A stretch of 44,766 nucleotides of DNA from SpSt-77 sp049972045. GTDB lineage: Bacteria; Chloroflexota; Anaerolineae; B4-G1; DUEL01. Position 1 is the stretch's first letter, and the number at the start of each line of letters is the position of its first letter. Under the pieces are notes generated by a model. That model did no database searches, was not told the DNA's origin, and saw nothing but the letters and a program-made list of their open reading frames with translations. Below are positions 32,594 to 40,099 of the stretch, in pieces. A program made the position numbers and the translations under genes. The DNA lies in assembly GCA_049972045.1 (NCBI GenBank), contig JBMFKS010000013.1, positions 1 to 44,766 of the forward strand. The letters run 5' to 3'.

Positions 32594-33685
32594 ATGGCGC
32601 GGCACATCAACTGTATCCTCTGTGGGCGCTCTGATTTGACCGTCGCTTCTATTCTGGGTGTCTGCCGCGAATGCATCCGGGAGCACCATCCCGAGGCGCT
32701 GCGGATGATCGGGCGAGCCCATGCCGCCACGCGCCGCCCTTTTGGCCTTCCGGAGACCCCACCCCGTGCTGCTGAGGGGATTCTTTGCGGACTGTGCGTC
32801 CACGAGTGCGTCATCGGAGAGGGAGAGCGAGGGTACTGCGGCCTGAGAGAAGTCCGCCAAGGCAAACTCCGCCATCTGGCGGGGACTCCCGAACGGGGCC
32901 TTCTTCAATGGTACCGCGACCCGCTGCCCACCAACTGCGTTGCTGATTGGGTTTGCCCGGGATCCGCTCAGCGGGGCCGGCACAACCTGGCTGTCTTCTA
33001 CTCTGCGTGCACGTTCAACTGTCTGTTCTGCCAGAACTGGCACTACCGGGATGCCGACCCGCGTCGTTCCAGGACGATGAGCGCTCAGGAACTGGCCGAT
33101 GTCGCCAACGAGCAGACCTACTGCGTCTGCTACTTCGGCGGCGACCCGGCGGCTCAGATGGCCCACGCGCTGGCCTCCGCCCACCGGCTGGCGAAGCGGG
33201 GCGTCGTCGTCTGCTGGGAAACCAACGGGAGCGCCCATCCCCGCCTGATGGATCGCGCCGTGGAGATTTCCCTTCAGAGCGGCGGCTGCGTCAAGTTTGA
33301 CCTGAAAGCCTGGGACGGAGCCCTCCATCAGGCATTGACAGGGGCCGATAACGCCCGGACGCTGGAGAACTTCGCCCGGGCAGCGGCCCGTTTCGCCCAG
33401 CGTCCCGACCCTCCGCTTATCGTCGCCAGTACGCTGCTGGTGCCCGGCTACGTGGACGCGCAGGAAGTGGAGCAAATCGCCCGGTTCATCGCGAGGTTTG
33501 ACCCGCGCATTCCATACGCGCTGCTGGCCTTCGCCCCCCAGTTCTACTTCCATGACCTGGGTACCACCACCCGCCGCCAGGCCGAGGAAGCGGAGGCCGC
33601 CGCCCGACGGGCCGGCCTGACCCGCGTCCGCATCGGGAATCGCCATCTGCTGGACTTGCAACCGCCAGGCCACGACGTTCTCTAA
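32594..33685 (+). CDS. AmmeMemoRadiSam-type radical SAM protein (PflA-like)
   Basis: A 363-aa radical SAM enzyme. The cluster-binding motif is CTFNCLFC (C-x3-C-x2-C) within FYSACTFNCLFCQNWHYRD, near residue 145, followed by YFGGDP (GGE-like motif) and CWETNGS. The N-terminus has two more cysteine pairs, CILCGRSD...VCREC, resembling a zinc ribbon, and CGLCVHECVIGEGERGYCGLR. This is the layout of the radical SAM member of the AMMECR1-Memo-radical SAM system, related to pyruvate formate-lyase activating enzyme. The other two members (AMMECR1 and Memo) are not in this window. The reaction is unknown for the family. Confidence 0.88.
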   Translation: MARHINCILCGRSDLTVASILGVCRECIREHHPEALRMIGRAHAATRRPFGLPETPPRAAEGILCGLCVHECVIGEGERGYCGLREVRQGKLRHLAGTPERGLLQWYRDPLPTNCVADWVCPGSAQRGRHNLAVFYSACTFNCLFCQNWHYRDADPRRSRTMSAQELADVANEQTYCVCYFGGDPAAQMAHALASAHRLAKRGVVVCWETNGSAHPRLMDRAVEISLQSGGCVKFDLKAWDGALHQALTGADNARTLENFARAAARFAQRPDPPLIVASTLLVPGYVDAQEVEQIARFIARFDPRIPYALLAFAPQFYFHDLGTTTRRQAEEAEAAARRAGLTRVRIGNRHLLDLQPPGHDVL

Positions 33686-33694
33686 AGGGGGCTC

Positions 33695-34240
33695 ATGACC
33701 TTCGGAATTCTGGACATTCTACTGGCACTACTCTTCCTCACTATCTGCATCCTCTCCATCGTGGCGGGCCTGGTCCGCCAGTTATTCAGCCTGCTGGTCC
33801 TCTACCTGGCAACGGCCGCTGCGGGCCTGCTGTACCCCTACCTGGCCCTCTTCCTGAGTCCGGTTGGGGGCAAAACCCCCACGCTAACCGAATTCATCTC
33901 GTTCTGGGTCATCTTCATTGCCGTCACGGTGCCGCTGGAAATCCTCCTGCGCAGGGGGTTCCCGGATACCCGTCTGCCCGCGCTGGGTTTCCTGGACCAC
34001 CTGCTGGGACTTCTACCGGGCATCGCTTGTGGGCTGATTGTGGCCGGCCTGCTGGTTGCCACTCTGGGCTATGCCCCCCAGCAGACCTGGGGAAAGGCCC
34101 TGGAGGGGCTCCGTTCCGCCACGGCCTACCTGTGGAAAGATAGCGCTCTGCGCCCTCTTTTGGCCCGATTTCTCTCCCTGTATTTAGACCTGCACCAACT
34201 CTGGATGCCGGTACTTCCGCCCCTGTTCCCCTTGAAGTGA
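33695..34240 (+). CDS. CvpA-like membrane protein
   Basis: A 181-aa protein with four predicted helices: 5-25 (ILDILLALLFLTICILSIVA), 29-50, 68-85 and 105-130. The pattern of GLVRQLFSLLVLYLATA, then a helix ending EFISFWVIFIAVTV and a glycine-rich helix after LGFLDHLLGLLPGIACGLIV matches the CvpA family (colicin V production in E. coli, tied to envelope homeostasis). It starts 9 bp after the radical SAM stop with AAGGGGG upstream, so it is probably in one transcript with that gene. The C-terminus after residue 140 is short and amphipathic. Confidence 0.82.
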   Translation: MTFGILDILLALLFLTICILSIVAGLVRQLFSLLVLYLATAAAGLLYPYLALFLSPVGGKTPTLTEFISFWVIFIAVTVPLEILLRRGFPDTRLPALGFLDHLLGLLPGIACGLIVAGLLVATLGYAPQQTWGKALEGLRSATAYLWKDSALRPLLARFLSLYLDLHQLWMPVLPPLFPLK

Positions 34241-34285
34241 ATACCAAGATCGCCCAAAAGCCCGAAGGGCTTCTCTTTTCGGGTA

Positions 34286-34307
34286 GCCCGGACGTTTCCG
34301 TCCGGGC
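34286..34307. repeat. REP-like hairpin, copy 3
   Basis: GCCCGGACG (34286-34294), loop TTTC, exact complement 34299-34307, preceded by A and followed by GA. It lies in the 111-bp gap between the CvpA-like and dipeptidase genes. Confidence 0.8.
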
Positions 34308-34351
34308 GAGCTTCTCTCCATCGCACTACCGAGAAGGAGATTCCAGGAACG

Positions 34352-35422
34352 ATGACCAGACCCATCATTGTAGACGCCCACGAAGACATCGCATGGGCCG
34401 GGCTGGCCCTGGGCCGGGACTACCTGCGCAGCGCGCGGGAGACCCGCCGGCTGGAAGAAGGGACAGACGCCGTCCGCCGTAACGGTCATTGTATGCTGGG
34501 GCTGCTGGAGTGGCTGGAAGGGCATGTCGCCATCATCTGCGGCTCCATCTACATCACGCCCCGTGCCGCCGGGATGATGGATTGGGACCCCCAGAGTTAC
34601 GCCGACGAGGAGGAGGCCTACCGGCACGCCAACGAGCAACTGGATTACTACGAGCGGCTGGCTGAACGGTCGGAGCAGGTCCGGCTGGTCGGCCGTCGAG
34701 CCGACCTGGAAGCCGTGCTGGCCTCCTGGGAGGGGCATTCCCCTCAGGTGGGCATCATCCCGGCCCTGGAAGGGGCCGACCCCATCCGCCGGCCCGAGGA
34801 TGTGGAATACTGGTACGGGCGGGGCGTCCGGCTGGTGGCGCTGGCATGGGCTGCCGGCTCCCGCTACGCCGGGGGCAACCGCGCCCCCGGCCCCCTCACC
34901 GACGCCGGACGGGCCCTGCTGGAGGTCTTGGCCGAATCCGGCATGATGCTGGACGTGAGCCATCTGGCGGAAGAGGCGTTCTGGGAGGTGGTGGACCGGT
35001 ACGAGGGGTCCGTCGTGGCGACCCACTCCAACCCCCGGGCGCTGGTTCCCGGGCCCCGTCAACTTTCCGACCCGATGATTCGGGCCCTGGCGATGCGGGA
35101 CGGCGTCATCGGTGTCGTTCCCTACAATCGCTTCCTGAGGCCCGACTGGTCCCCCGCCGACGGCAAAGAAGCCGTCACCCTCCGGGACGTGGCCGCGGCG
35201 ATAGACCACGTCTGCCAGGTGGTGGGGGATGCGGCCCACGTAGGGCTGGGCTCCGATTTTGACGGTGGGTTCGGCGCCGAGGCGGCCCCGCTGGAGATAG
35301 ACACCGTCGCCGACCTGCCGAAGATTGCCGACGCGCTGGCGGAGCGGGGCTTCGCCGAATCCGACATCGCCGCCGTGATGGCGGGGAACTGGCTGCGGGT
35401 GCTGCGCGCGGCGCTTCCATGA
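34352..35422 (+). CDS. Membrane dipeptidase (peptidase family M19)
   Basis: A 356-aa zinc-dependent dipeptidase of the renal dipeptidase family. Metal ligands can be placed: His10 and Asp12 in DAHED (family HxD), the bridging Glu in PALEGAD, and the two histidines in DVSHLAEEAF and ATHSNPR. The late motif GLGSDFDGG is typical. No signal peptide or lipid anchor is visible, so it is probably cytoplasmic despite the family name. It may hydrolyse dipeptides, including D-amino-acid forms from peptidoglycan. The small membrane protein gene follows after 25 bp. Confidence 0.92.
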   Translation: MTRPIIVDAHEDIAWAGLALGRDYLRSARETRRLEEGTDAVRRNGHCMLGLLEWLEGHVAIICGSIYITPRAAGMMDWDPQSYADEEEAYRHANEQLDYYERLAERSEQVRLVGRRADLEAVLASWEGHSPQVGIIPALEGADPIRRPEDVEYWYGRGVRLVALAWAAGSRYAGGNRAPGPLTDAGRALLEVLAESGMMLDVSHLAEEAFWEVVDRYEGSVVATHSNPRALVPGPRQLSDPMIRALAMRDGVIGVVPYNRFLRPDWSPADGKEAVTLRDVAAAIDHVCQVVGDAAHVGLGSDFDGGFGAEAAPLEIDTVADLPKIADALAERGFAESDIAAVMAGNWLRVLRAALP

Positions 35423-35447
35423 CGGGGAGCAAGGGAGCGGAGGAGCA

Positions 35448-35942
35448 GTGGAGCGCATCTGGGGGATTCCCGATGAGGCGACCCTTCGCCGCAATCTCCG
35501 GCGGGAGCGGCTGACCCGGCTGGCCTGGATACTGCTGGGCATCTCCCTTTTCTGCCTCCTGATTTCCTGCATGCTGGGCGTACCGCAGAGTTTCCTGGCC
35601 GAGGGGTGGGTCAAACCGCCCCGTTACCCCGGCGCCACTCTGGTGGACTACCGGGAGGGAGAGGTCTGTCATATGCCCGCCCCCGCCGTCTACTGCTACG
35701 AGTGGTTCTACCGAACCCAGGACTCCGTTGACCAGGTGAAAGCGTACCTGGAGGGGCTGGACCGGGGGTTCCGCCCGGCCATCCGGTTTGAATGGAAACG
35801 GGGGCAACGCTTCGGCCTCAACTGGGTCGCCGAAGCATGCCGCTCCGTGATCAGCACGCAGTCCTGCTTTCAAATCATCGTCCATCCAGTAGACGGAGAG
35901 ACGGAGATCTACATCCTGGAATACGGCAAAATGGGATGGTGA
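35448..35942 (+). CDS. Small membrane-anchored protein of unknown function
   Basis: A 164-aa protein with one hydrophobic segment at about 25-47 (LAWILLGISLFCLLISCMLG) and an extracytoplasmic domain with the pattern PRYPGATLVDY and EWFYRTQDSVDQVKAYLE, a layout common to membrane-anchored proteins of unknown function in which a YPGA-like motif precedes a helix-strand domain. Four cysteines (in EVCHMPAPAVYCYEW and EACRSVISTQSCF) could form disulfides. The start is GTG at 35448, with GGAGGAG just upstream. It stands between the dipeptidase and the acyl-CoA synthetase, probably in the same transcript. Confidence 0.6.
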   Translation: MERIWGIPDEATLRRNLRRERLTRLAWILLGISLFCLLISCMLGVPQSFLAEGWVKPPRYPGATLVDYREGEVCHMPAPAVYCYEWFYRTQDSVDQVKAYLEGLDRGFRPAIRFEWKRGQRFGLNWVAEACRSVISTQSCFQIIVHPVDGETEIYILEYGKMGW

Positions 35943-35943
35943 A

Positions 35944-38010
35944 ATGAACGATCCTCTTTACACCTTCTTCCACCCGCGCGGCGTCGCGGTACTGGGCGCC
36001 AGCGCTAACCCCACCAAACTCAGTTACGGCGTTCTCCACAACCTGGTCACCCACGGCTACCTGGGCCCCGTCTACCCCGTCAACCCGAAGGGTGGGGAGA
36101 TGCTGGGCCTCCGGGTCTACCCGTCGGTGGCCGACGTGCCCGATCCGGTGGACCTGGCCGTTATTGTCCTCCCGGCCCATCAGGTCGCCGGAGCGCTGGA
36201 GGCCTGCGGGAAACGGGGCATCCGCCACGCCGTCCTCATCGCCTCCGGCTTCGGCGAACTGGGCGCCGAGGGCAAGGAGCAGGAGGAGCGCCTGCGCCAG
36301 ATCGCCCGGCAGTACGGCATCCGCTTCATCGGCCCCAACTGCGTCGGCGTTCTGGATACGTACACCCCCATAGACACCACCTTCAGCCGCACGATGCCCG
36401 GTCAGGGGAGCATCGGCCTCGTCTCCCACTCCGGCGCAGTCTGCGGCGGGACGATGGACTGGGCCAACACCGTCGGCGTGGGGTTTTCCCGGATGATCAG
36501 CCTGGGCAACCAGGCGGATATAGACATCGCCGACGCTCTGGACTCCTTGGCGGCGGACCCGCACACGCGCGTCGTGGCGGCCTACGTGGAGGGGTTGCCG
36601 GACGGCCGTCGCTTCGTGGAGGCCGCGCGGCGACTGACGGCGCAGAAGCCCCTGGTCGTGCTCAAGGCCGGGCGGACGCCCAGCGGCACCCGCGCCGTCT
36701 CCTCCCACACCGGCGCGCTGGCGGGCGCCGACCGGGCCTTCCTGGCGGCCTGCCGCCGGGCCGGGGCGATCCCGGTGGAGACGCTGGAGGAGATGGTGGA
36801 CGCGGCCATCGCCCTGGCCTACCGGCGCCCTCCGACGGGGCCGCGCGTGGCCATTCTGACCAACGCCGGGGGGCCGGCCGCCCTCGGCGCCGACCATGTG
36901 GACCGACACGGGATGCGCCTGACCGACCTTTCCCCCGAAACTCAGGCCCGGCTGCGGGCGGTCTGCCCGCCGGGGACGATGACGGGCAACCCGGTGGACA
37001 TGCTGGGCGGCCCCCAGGCCGACCACTACACCGCCGCGCTGAGGGTCCTGTTAGAGGCACCAGAGGTGGACGGCGTGATGGCCATTTTCGTCCCCCAGGC
37101 CATCACCCCCGTCTACGACGTGGCGGTGGCGGTGGGACGGGCCGCGGAGACGGCCCCGAAGCCCGTCGCCTGCTGCATCTCCGGCGGGGGTGGCATCCGG
37201 GCCGCCGCGCGGGCACTGCACGCCCACTCCGTCCCCCACTACCTGACCCCGGAGCGCGCGGCCTTTGGCCTGGGCGCGCTCTGGCGGTACGCCCGCATCC
37301 GGGAGACGTTCCCTCCGGAGCCGGAACCGCTGCCGGATATGGACCGGGACCGGGTGCGGGCGTTGCTGGAGGGAAAGGCCGGCGTCCTGGACCCCCAGAC
37401 GGGGGCGGAGGTGGCGGCGGCCTGCGGCCTGACCGTCCCCCCTTCGGGCCTGGCCGCGTCCGCCGAGGAAGCGGTCGCACTGGCGGAAGGGATGGGGTAT
37501 CCCCTCGTCCTCAAGCGGGTGGCCCCCGGCCTGGTCCACAAAAGCGACGCCGGCGGCGTCGTTGTCGGTCTGCGGAACGCCGAGGAGGTCCGGGTTGCCT
37601 TCGCCCGCGCGGTGCGGCCCGGGGAGCGCGCCCTGGTCCAGCAGATGGCTCCGCCGGGTGGGCTGGAGGTCATCGTCGGCGCGCACCAGGACCCGCAGTT
37701 CGGCCCCCTGGTGATGGTCGGCCTGGGCGGCGTCTACGTGGAGGTGCTACGGGACGTGGCCTTCCGGCTGGCGCCACTGAGCTGGGAAGAGGCGCGCGGG
37801 ATGCTGGAGGAGACGGCAGTCGGCCGGCTGCTGGCGGGGGCACGTGGCCAGCCGCCCCGGGACGTGGAGGCCGTGGTGGACGCGCTCTGCCGGGTGGGCT
37901 GGCTGATGGCGGAATTCCCGCAGGTGGCGGAGGTGGACCTGAACCCGCTCATCGTCGGGGAGCGGGGGGCGTGGGCAGTGGATGTGCGGGTGGTGATGCG
38001 GGCAACGTGA
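35944..38010 (+). CDS. ADP-forming acyl-CoA (acetate-CoA) ligase, alpha-beta fusion
   Basis: Converts acyl-CoA, ADP and phosphate to the acid, CoA and ATP (or the reverse); 688 aa. The N-terminal CoA-binding domain (VAVLGASANPTKLSYGVLHN), two succinyl-CoA-ligase-like domains and a C-terminal ATP-grasp domain (from about 470, GYPLVLKRVAPGLVHKSDAGGV) are fused in one chain. The phosphorylated histidine is His255 in SSHTGALAG, and a second loop VSHSGAVCG lies at 160-168. It starts one base after the preceding stop. With iorA further downstream, the window has a pair of enzymes used together for energy from amino-acid fermentation: oxoacid to acyl-CoA, then acyl-CoA to ATP. Confidence 0.93.
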   Translation: MNDPLYTFFHPRGVAVLGASANPTKLSYGVLHNLVTHGYLGPVYPVNPKGGEMLGLRVYPSVADVPDPVDLAVIVLPAHQVAGALEACGKRGIRHAVLIASGFGELGAEGKEQEERLRQIARQYGIRFIGPNCVGVLDTYTPIDTTFSRTMPGQGSIGLVSHSGAVCGGTMDWANTVGVGFSRMISLGNQADIDIADALDSLAADPHTRVVAAYVEGLPDGRRFVEAARRLTAQKPLVVLKAGRTPSGTRAVSSHTGALAGADRAFLAACRRAGAIPVETLEEMVDAAIALAYRRPPTGPRVAILTNAGGPAALGADHVDRHGMRLTDLSPETQARLRAVCPPGTMTGNPVDMLGGPQADHYTAALRVLLEAPEVDGVMAIFVPQAITPVYDVAVAVGRAAETAPKPVACCISGGGGIRAAARALHAHSVPHYLTPERAAFGLGALWRYARIRETFPPEPEPLPDMDRDRVRALLEGKAGVLDPQTGAEVAAACGLTVPPSGLAASAEEAVALAEGMGYPLVLKRVAPGLVHKSDAGGVVVGLRNAEEVRVAFARAVRPGERALVQQMAPPGGLEVIVGAHQDPQFGPLVMVGLGGVYVEVLRDVAFRLAPLSWEEARGMLEETAVGRLLAGARGQPPRDVEAVVDALCRVGWLMAEFPQVAEVDLNPLIVGERGAWAVDVRVVMRAT

Positions 38011-38084
38011 AACATGGCCGGGTCTCCGGGAATTCCGGGATGCAGGAGCAAAAATCCCACCCTTCGGCACTACTGGGCAGTGGC

Positions 38085-38170
38085 GTAGGGCAACTGCTCA
38101 CAGTTGCCCTACTGGCCGAATTGCCGACATTGTGGCGCAAAGACCCACAAAAGGGCTGTTGACAAACCAC
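38085..38170 (+). repeat. Composite dispersed repeat, copy 2
   Basis: The palindrome GTAGGGCAACTG-CTCA-complement (38085-38112), then CTGGCCGAATTGCCGAC, then the tail GCGCAAAGACCCACAAAA...GACAAACCAC ending at 38170. Part of the GC-rich first module is missing. It lies between the acyl-CoA ligase and menA. Confidence 0.85.
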
Positions 38171-38208
38171 TACGCGAATTCCCAAAAGCCAACAAGCACG
38201 GAAGTCCG

Positions 38209-39147
38209 ATGACAGAAAGTCCAAACTCTCCCAAGATGCCTCCGATGTGGATAGTGAAGACGCGGGCGCCGTTCTTTGTGGCCGACCTGGTGCCGGTGGT
38301 GCTGGGGACGGCGCTGGCCTGGGCCCGCACGGGGGCCTTCAACTTCTGGTACTTCCTACTCACCCTGATCGGCGCTGGGGCACTCAACGCCGGCACCAAT
38401 ATGACCAACGACTACTTTGACCACCAATGGGGCTCCGATGAAATCAATACGGAGTTCGCCAACCCCTTCACCGGTGGCAGCCGTCTCATCCAGATGGGGC
38501 TGGTCAAGCCCCAGGAGATGCTCTGGCAGGGAATCGGCTTCTTTGTCCTGGGCGGGCTGATCGGCCTGTTCCTGGCCGTCACCCGCAGTTGGGCCATCCT
38601 CTGGCTGGGAGTCATCGGCGTTTTCTGTGGGTACTTCTACACCGCCCCTCCCCTCCGGCTGGCGCGAACCGGCCTGGGGGAACTGGCCGTGGGGTTATGT
38701 TTCGGTCCGCTGATGGTCCTGGGCGCCTATGTCGTCCAGACCCGGCAACTGGCCTGGGAGCCAGTCGTTGCGGCCATCCCCGTGGGCATCCTGATCGCGC
38801 TGGTCCTTTGGATCAACGAATTCCAGGACATGCGGGCCGATGCAGCGGTGGGGAAGAACCATCTGGTGGTGCGGATGGGGCGCCGTCGGGCGGCGGTGGC
38901 TTACGGCGTTCTGCTGGCCCTTACCTACCTCTCCATCCTGGGGGGCATCCTGTTGGGCGGCGTCACTCCCTTCGCGCTGGTCGGATTGCTGACGATCCCC
39001 CTGGCGGTCCAGGCCTACCGCATCGCCCGGGTCCACTACGACCACCCGCGCGAACTGACCCCGGCCAACGCGCTGACCATCCGCGTCCACCTGCTGACGG
39101 GGCTGCTGCTGGGGCTGGGGTATCTGCTCCAGGGGCTGGTCGGATAA
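38209..39147 (+). CDS. menA: UbiA-family prenyltransferase, probably MenA
   Basis: Attaches the isoprenoid chain to 1,4-dihydroxy-2-naphthoate in menaquinone synthesis; 312 aa, eight to nine helices. Both prenyl-diphosphate Mg motifs are visible: NDYFDHQWGSDE after helix 2 and NEFQDMRADAAVGKNHL after helix 6. A GGSRLIQMG segment follows the first motif, as in MenA. The start at 38209 was chosen where the family begins; the open frame upstream runs through a dispersed repeat. MenG follows 215 bp downstream on the same strand, supporting the menaquinone assignment. Confidence 0.88.
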   Translation: MTESPNSPKMPPMWIVKTRAPFFVADLVPVVLGTALAWARTGAFNFWYFLLTLIGAGALNAGTNMTNDYFDHQWGSDEINTEFANPFTGGSRLIQMGLVKPQEMLWQGIGFFVLGGLIGLFLAVTRSWAILWLGVIGVFCGYFYTAPPLRLARTGLGELAVGLCFGPLMVLGAYVVQTRQLAWEPVVAAIPVGILIALVLWINEFQDMRADAAVGKNHLVVRMGRRRAAVAYGVLLALTYLSILGGILLGGVTPFALVGLLTIPLAVQAYRIARVHYDHPRELTPANALTIRVHLLTGLLLGLGYLLQGLVG

Positions 39148-39362
39148 CGGCGGCTCTCTGGGGATTCCCGTAGTAGGAAACACGCCGCCCGTAAATTTGT
39201 TGCAACGGAGCGCAGGCCGCCAACCCCTCCGCTCGGAGGGCGGCACGAAACAAAGTGGAGTGCCGCCTCCGCTCGTAGTGCGGCACGAAACGAACAGTGT
39301 TGCGCCGCCGATCATCGCAGGCCTTAGGAGTGCCCGGCAGGTTCGCGATCTCGGAGAGCACG
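39148..39362. other. Gap between menA and menG with a direct repeat
   Basis: No gene is seen in these 215 bp. The main content is the pair of direct repeats at 39226-39291. The ribosome site of menG (GGAGAG) is at the right end. Confidence 0.6.
39226..39291. repeat. Pair of 26-bp direct repeats with 40-bp period
   Basis: CCTCCGCTCGGAGGGCGGCA plus CGAAAC at 39226-39251 recurs at 39266-39291 with two changes. The first copy also contains the small palindrome CCTCCG-CT-CGGAGG. Only two units are present. Confidence 0.75.
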
Positions 39363-40064
39363 ATGACTTTCGCTTCGCCGGAAGAGAAACGAGCCTACAC
39401 CCACGACTTGTTTGCCCGCATCGCCCCGCGCTACGAGTTCATCAACCAGGTGATGTCGCTGGGGCAGGTGGAGTCCTGGCGGCGGGCGGCCGCCGAGGAG
39501 GCGCGCGTCCCGCCGGGGGGCTGGGTGCTGGATGTGGCAACAGGGGAAGGCGGGATGGCCCGGGCCCTTCTCCGGCGATGGCCCGGGGCGAACGTGGTGG
39601 GGCTGGATTTCAACCGGGAGATGCTCCGGATGGGCCGCGTCCACTGCGCCAGATGGCCGGTTCGCTGGACCGAGGGGGATGCTCTGCGTCTCCCTTTCCC
39701 CGACGGCTTCTTTGATGCGGCGGTCAATGCTTTTATGCTGCGCAACGTCACCGACCTCCGGGCCACCCTGGCCGAGCAGGTGCGGGTGGTCCGGCCCGGC
39801 GGACGGGTGGTCTGCCTGGAGATGACCTGGCCGCGCCATCCGCTCTTTCGGCCCCTTTTTCATCTCTACTTCGGGGGCATCGTGCCGGTGGTGGGCTGGC
39901 TCCTCACCGGCTACCTGGATGCCTACCGCTATCTGCCCCGCTCGGTGCAGGCGTTTCTGCCGCCGGAGGGCCTGGCGGCGACGATGGAGGCTGTGGGGCT
40001 CCGTTCGGTGCGCTACCGGCTGCTGATGATGGGGACAGTGACCCTGCACGTGGGGATAAAATAG
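39363..40064 (+). CDS. menG: Demethylmenaquinone methyltransferase (UbiE/MenG family)
   Basis: Last step of menaquinone synthesis, C-methylation of demethylmenaquinone by SAM; 233 aa. Family motifs are present: YTHDLFARIAPRYEFINQVMSLGQ near the start, VLDVATGEGGMARALL (motif I), GLDFNREML, GDALRLPFPDGFFDAAVNAFMLRNV and EMTWPRHP with a hydrophobic PLFHLYFGGIVPVVG segment typical of UbiE. The start at 39363 has GGAGAG upstream and matches the family. It pairs with menA. Confidence 0.9.
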   Translation: MTFASPEEKRAYTHDLFARIAPRYEFINQVMSLGQVESWRRAAAEEARVPPGGWVLDVATGEGGMARALLRRWPGANVVGLDFNREMLRMGRVHCARWPVRWTEGDALRLPFPDGFFDAAVNAFMLRNVTDLRATLAEQVRVVRPGGRVVCLEMTWPRHPLFRPLFHLYFGGIVPVVGWLLTGYLDAYRYLPRSVQAFLPPEGLAATMEAVGLRSVRYRLLMMGTVTLHVGIK

Positions 40065-40099
40065 GGGTTGGCGGCGGTCCTTCGGCCGCCGCCAACCCC
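40064..40099. terminator. Shared hairpin between convergent genes (GGCGGCGG family)
   Basis: A 14-bp stem GGGGTTGGCGGCGG (40064-40077) with 40086-40099 fills the whole gap between menG and the convergent lytic transglycosylase gene. There is no T-tract; it probably acts as a bidirectional barrier. It belongs to the same family as 12293-12331 and 42680-42710. Confidence 0.65.

Noticed and set aside
39226..39291. Possible two-unit CRISPR (26-bp repeat, 14-bp spacer)
   Set aside because: There are only two imperfect units, the spacer is too short and there are no cas genes; a dispersed repeat is more likely.
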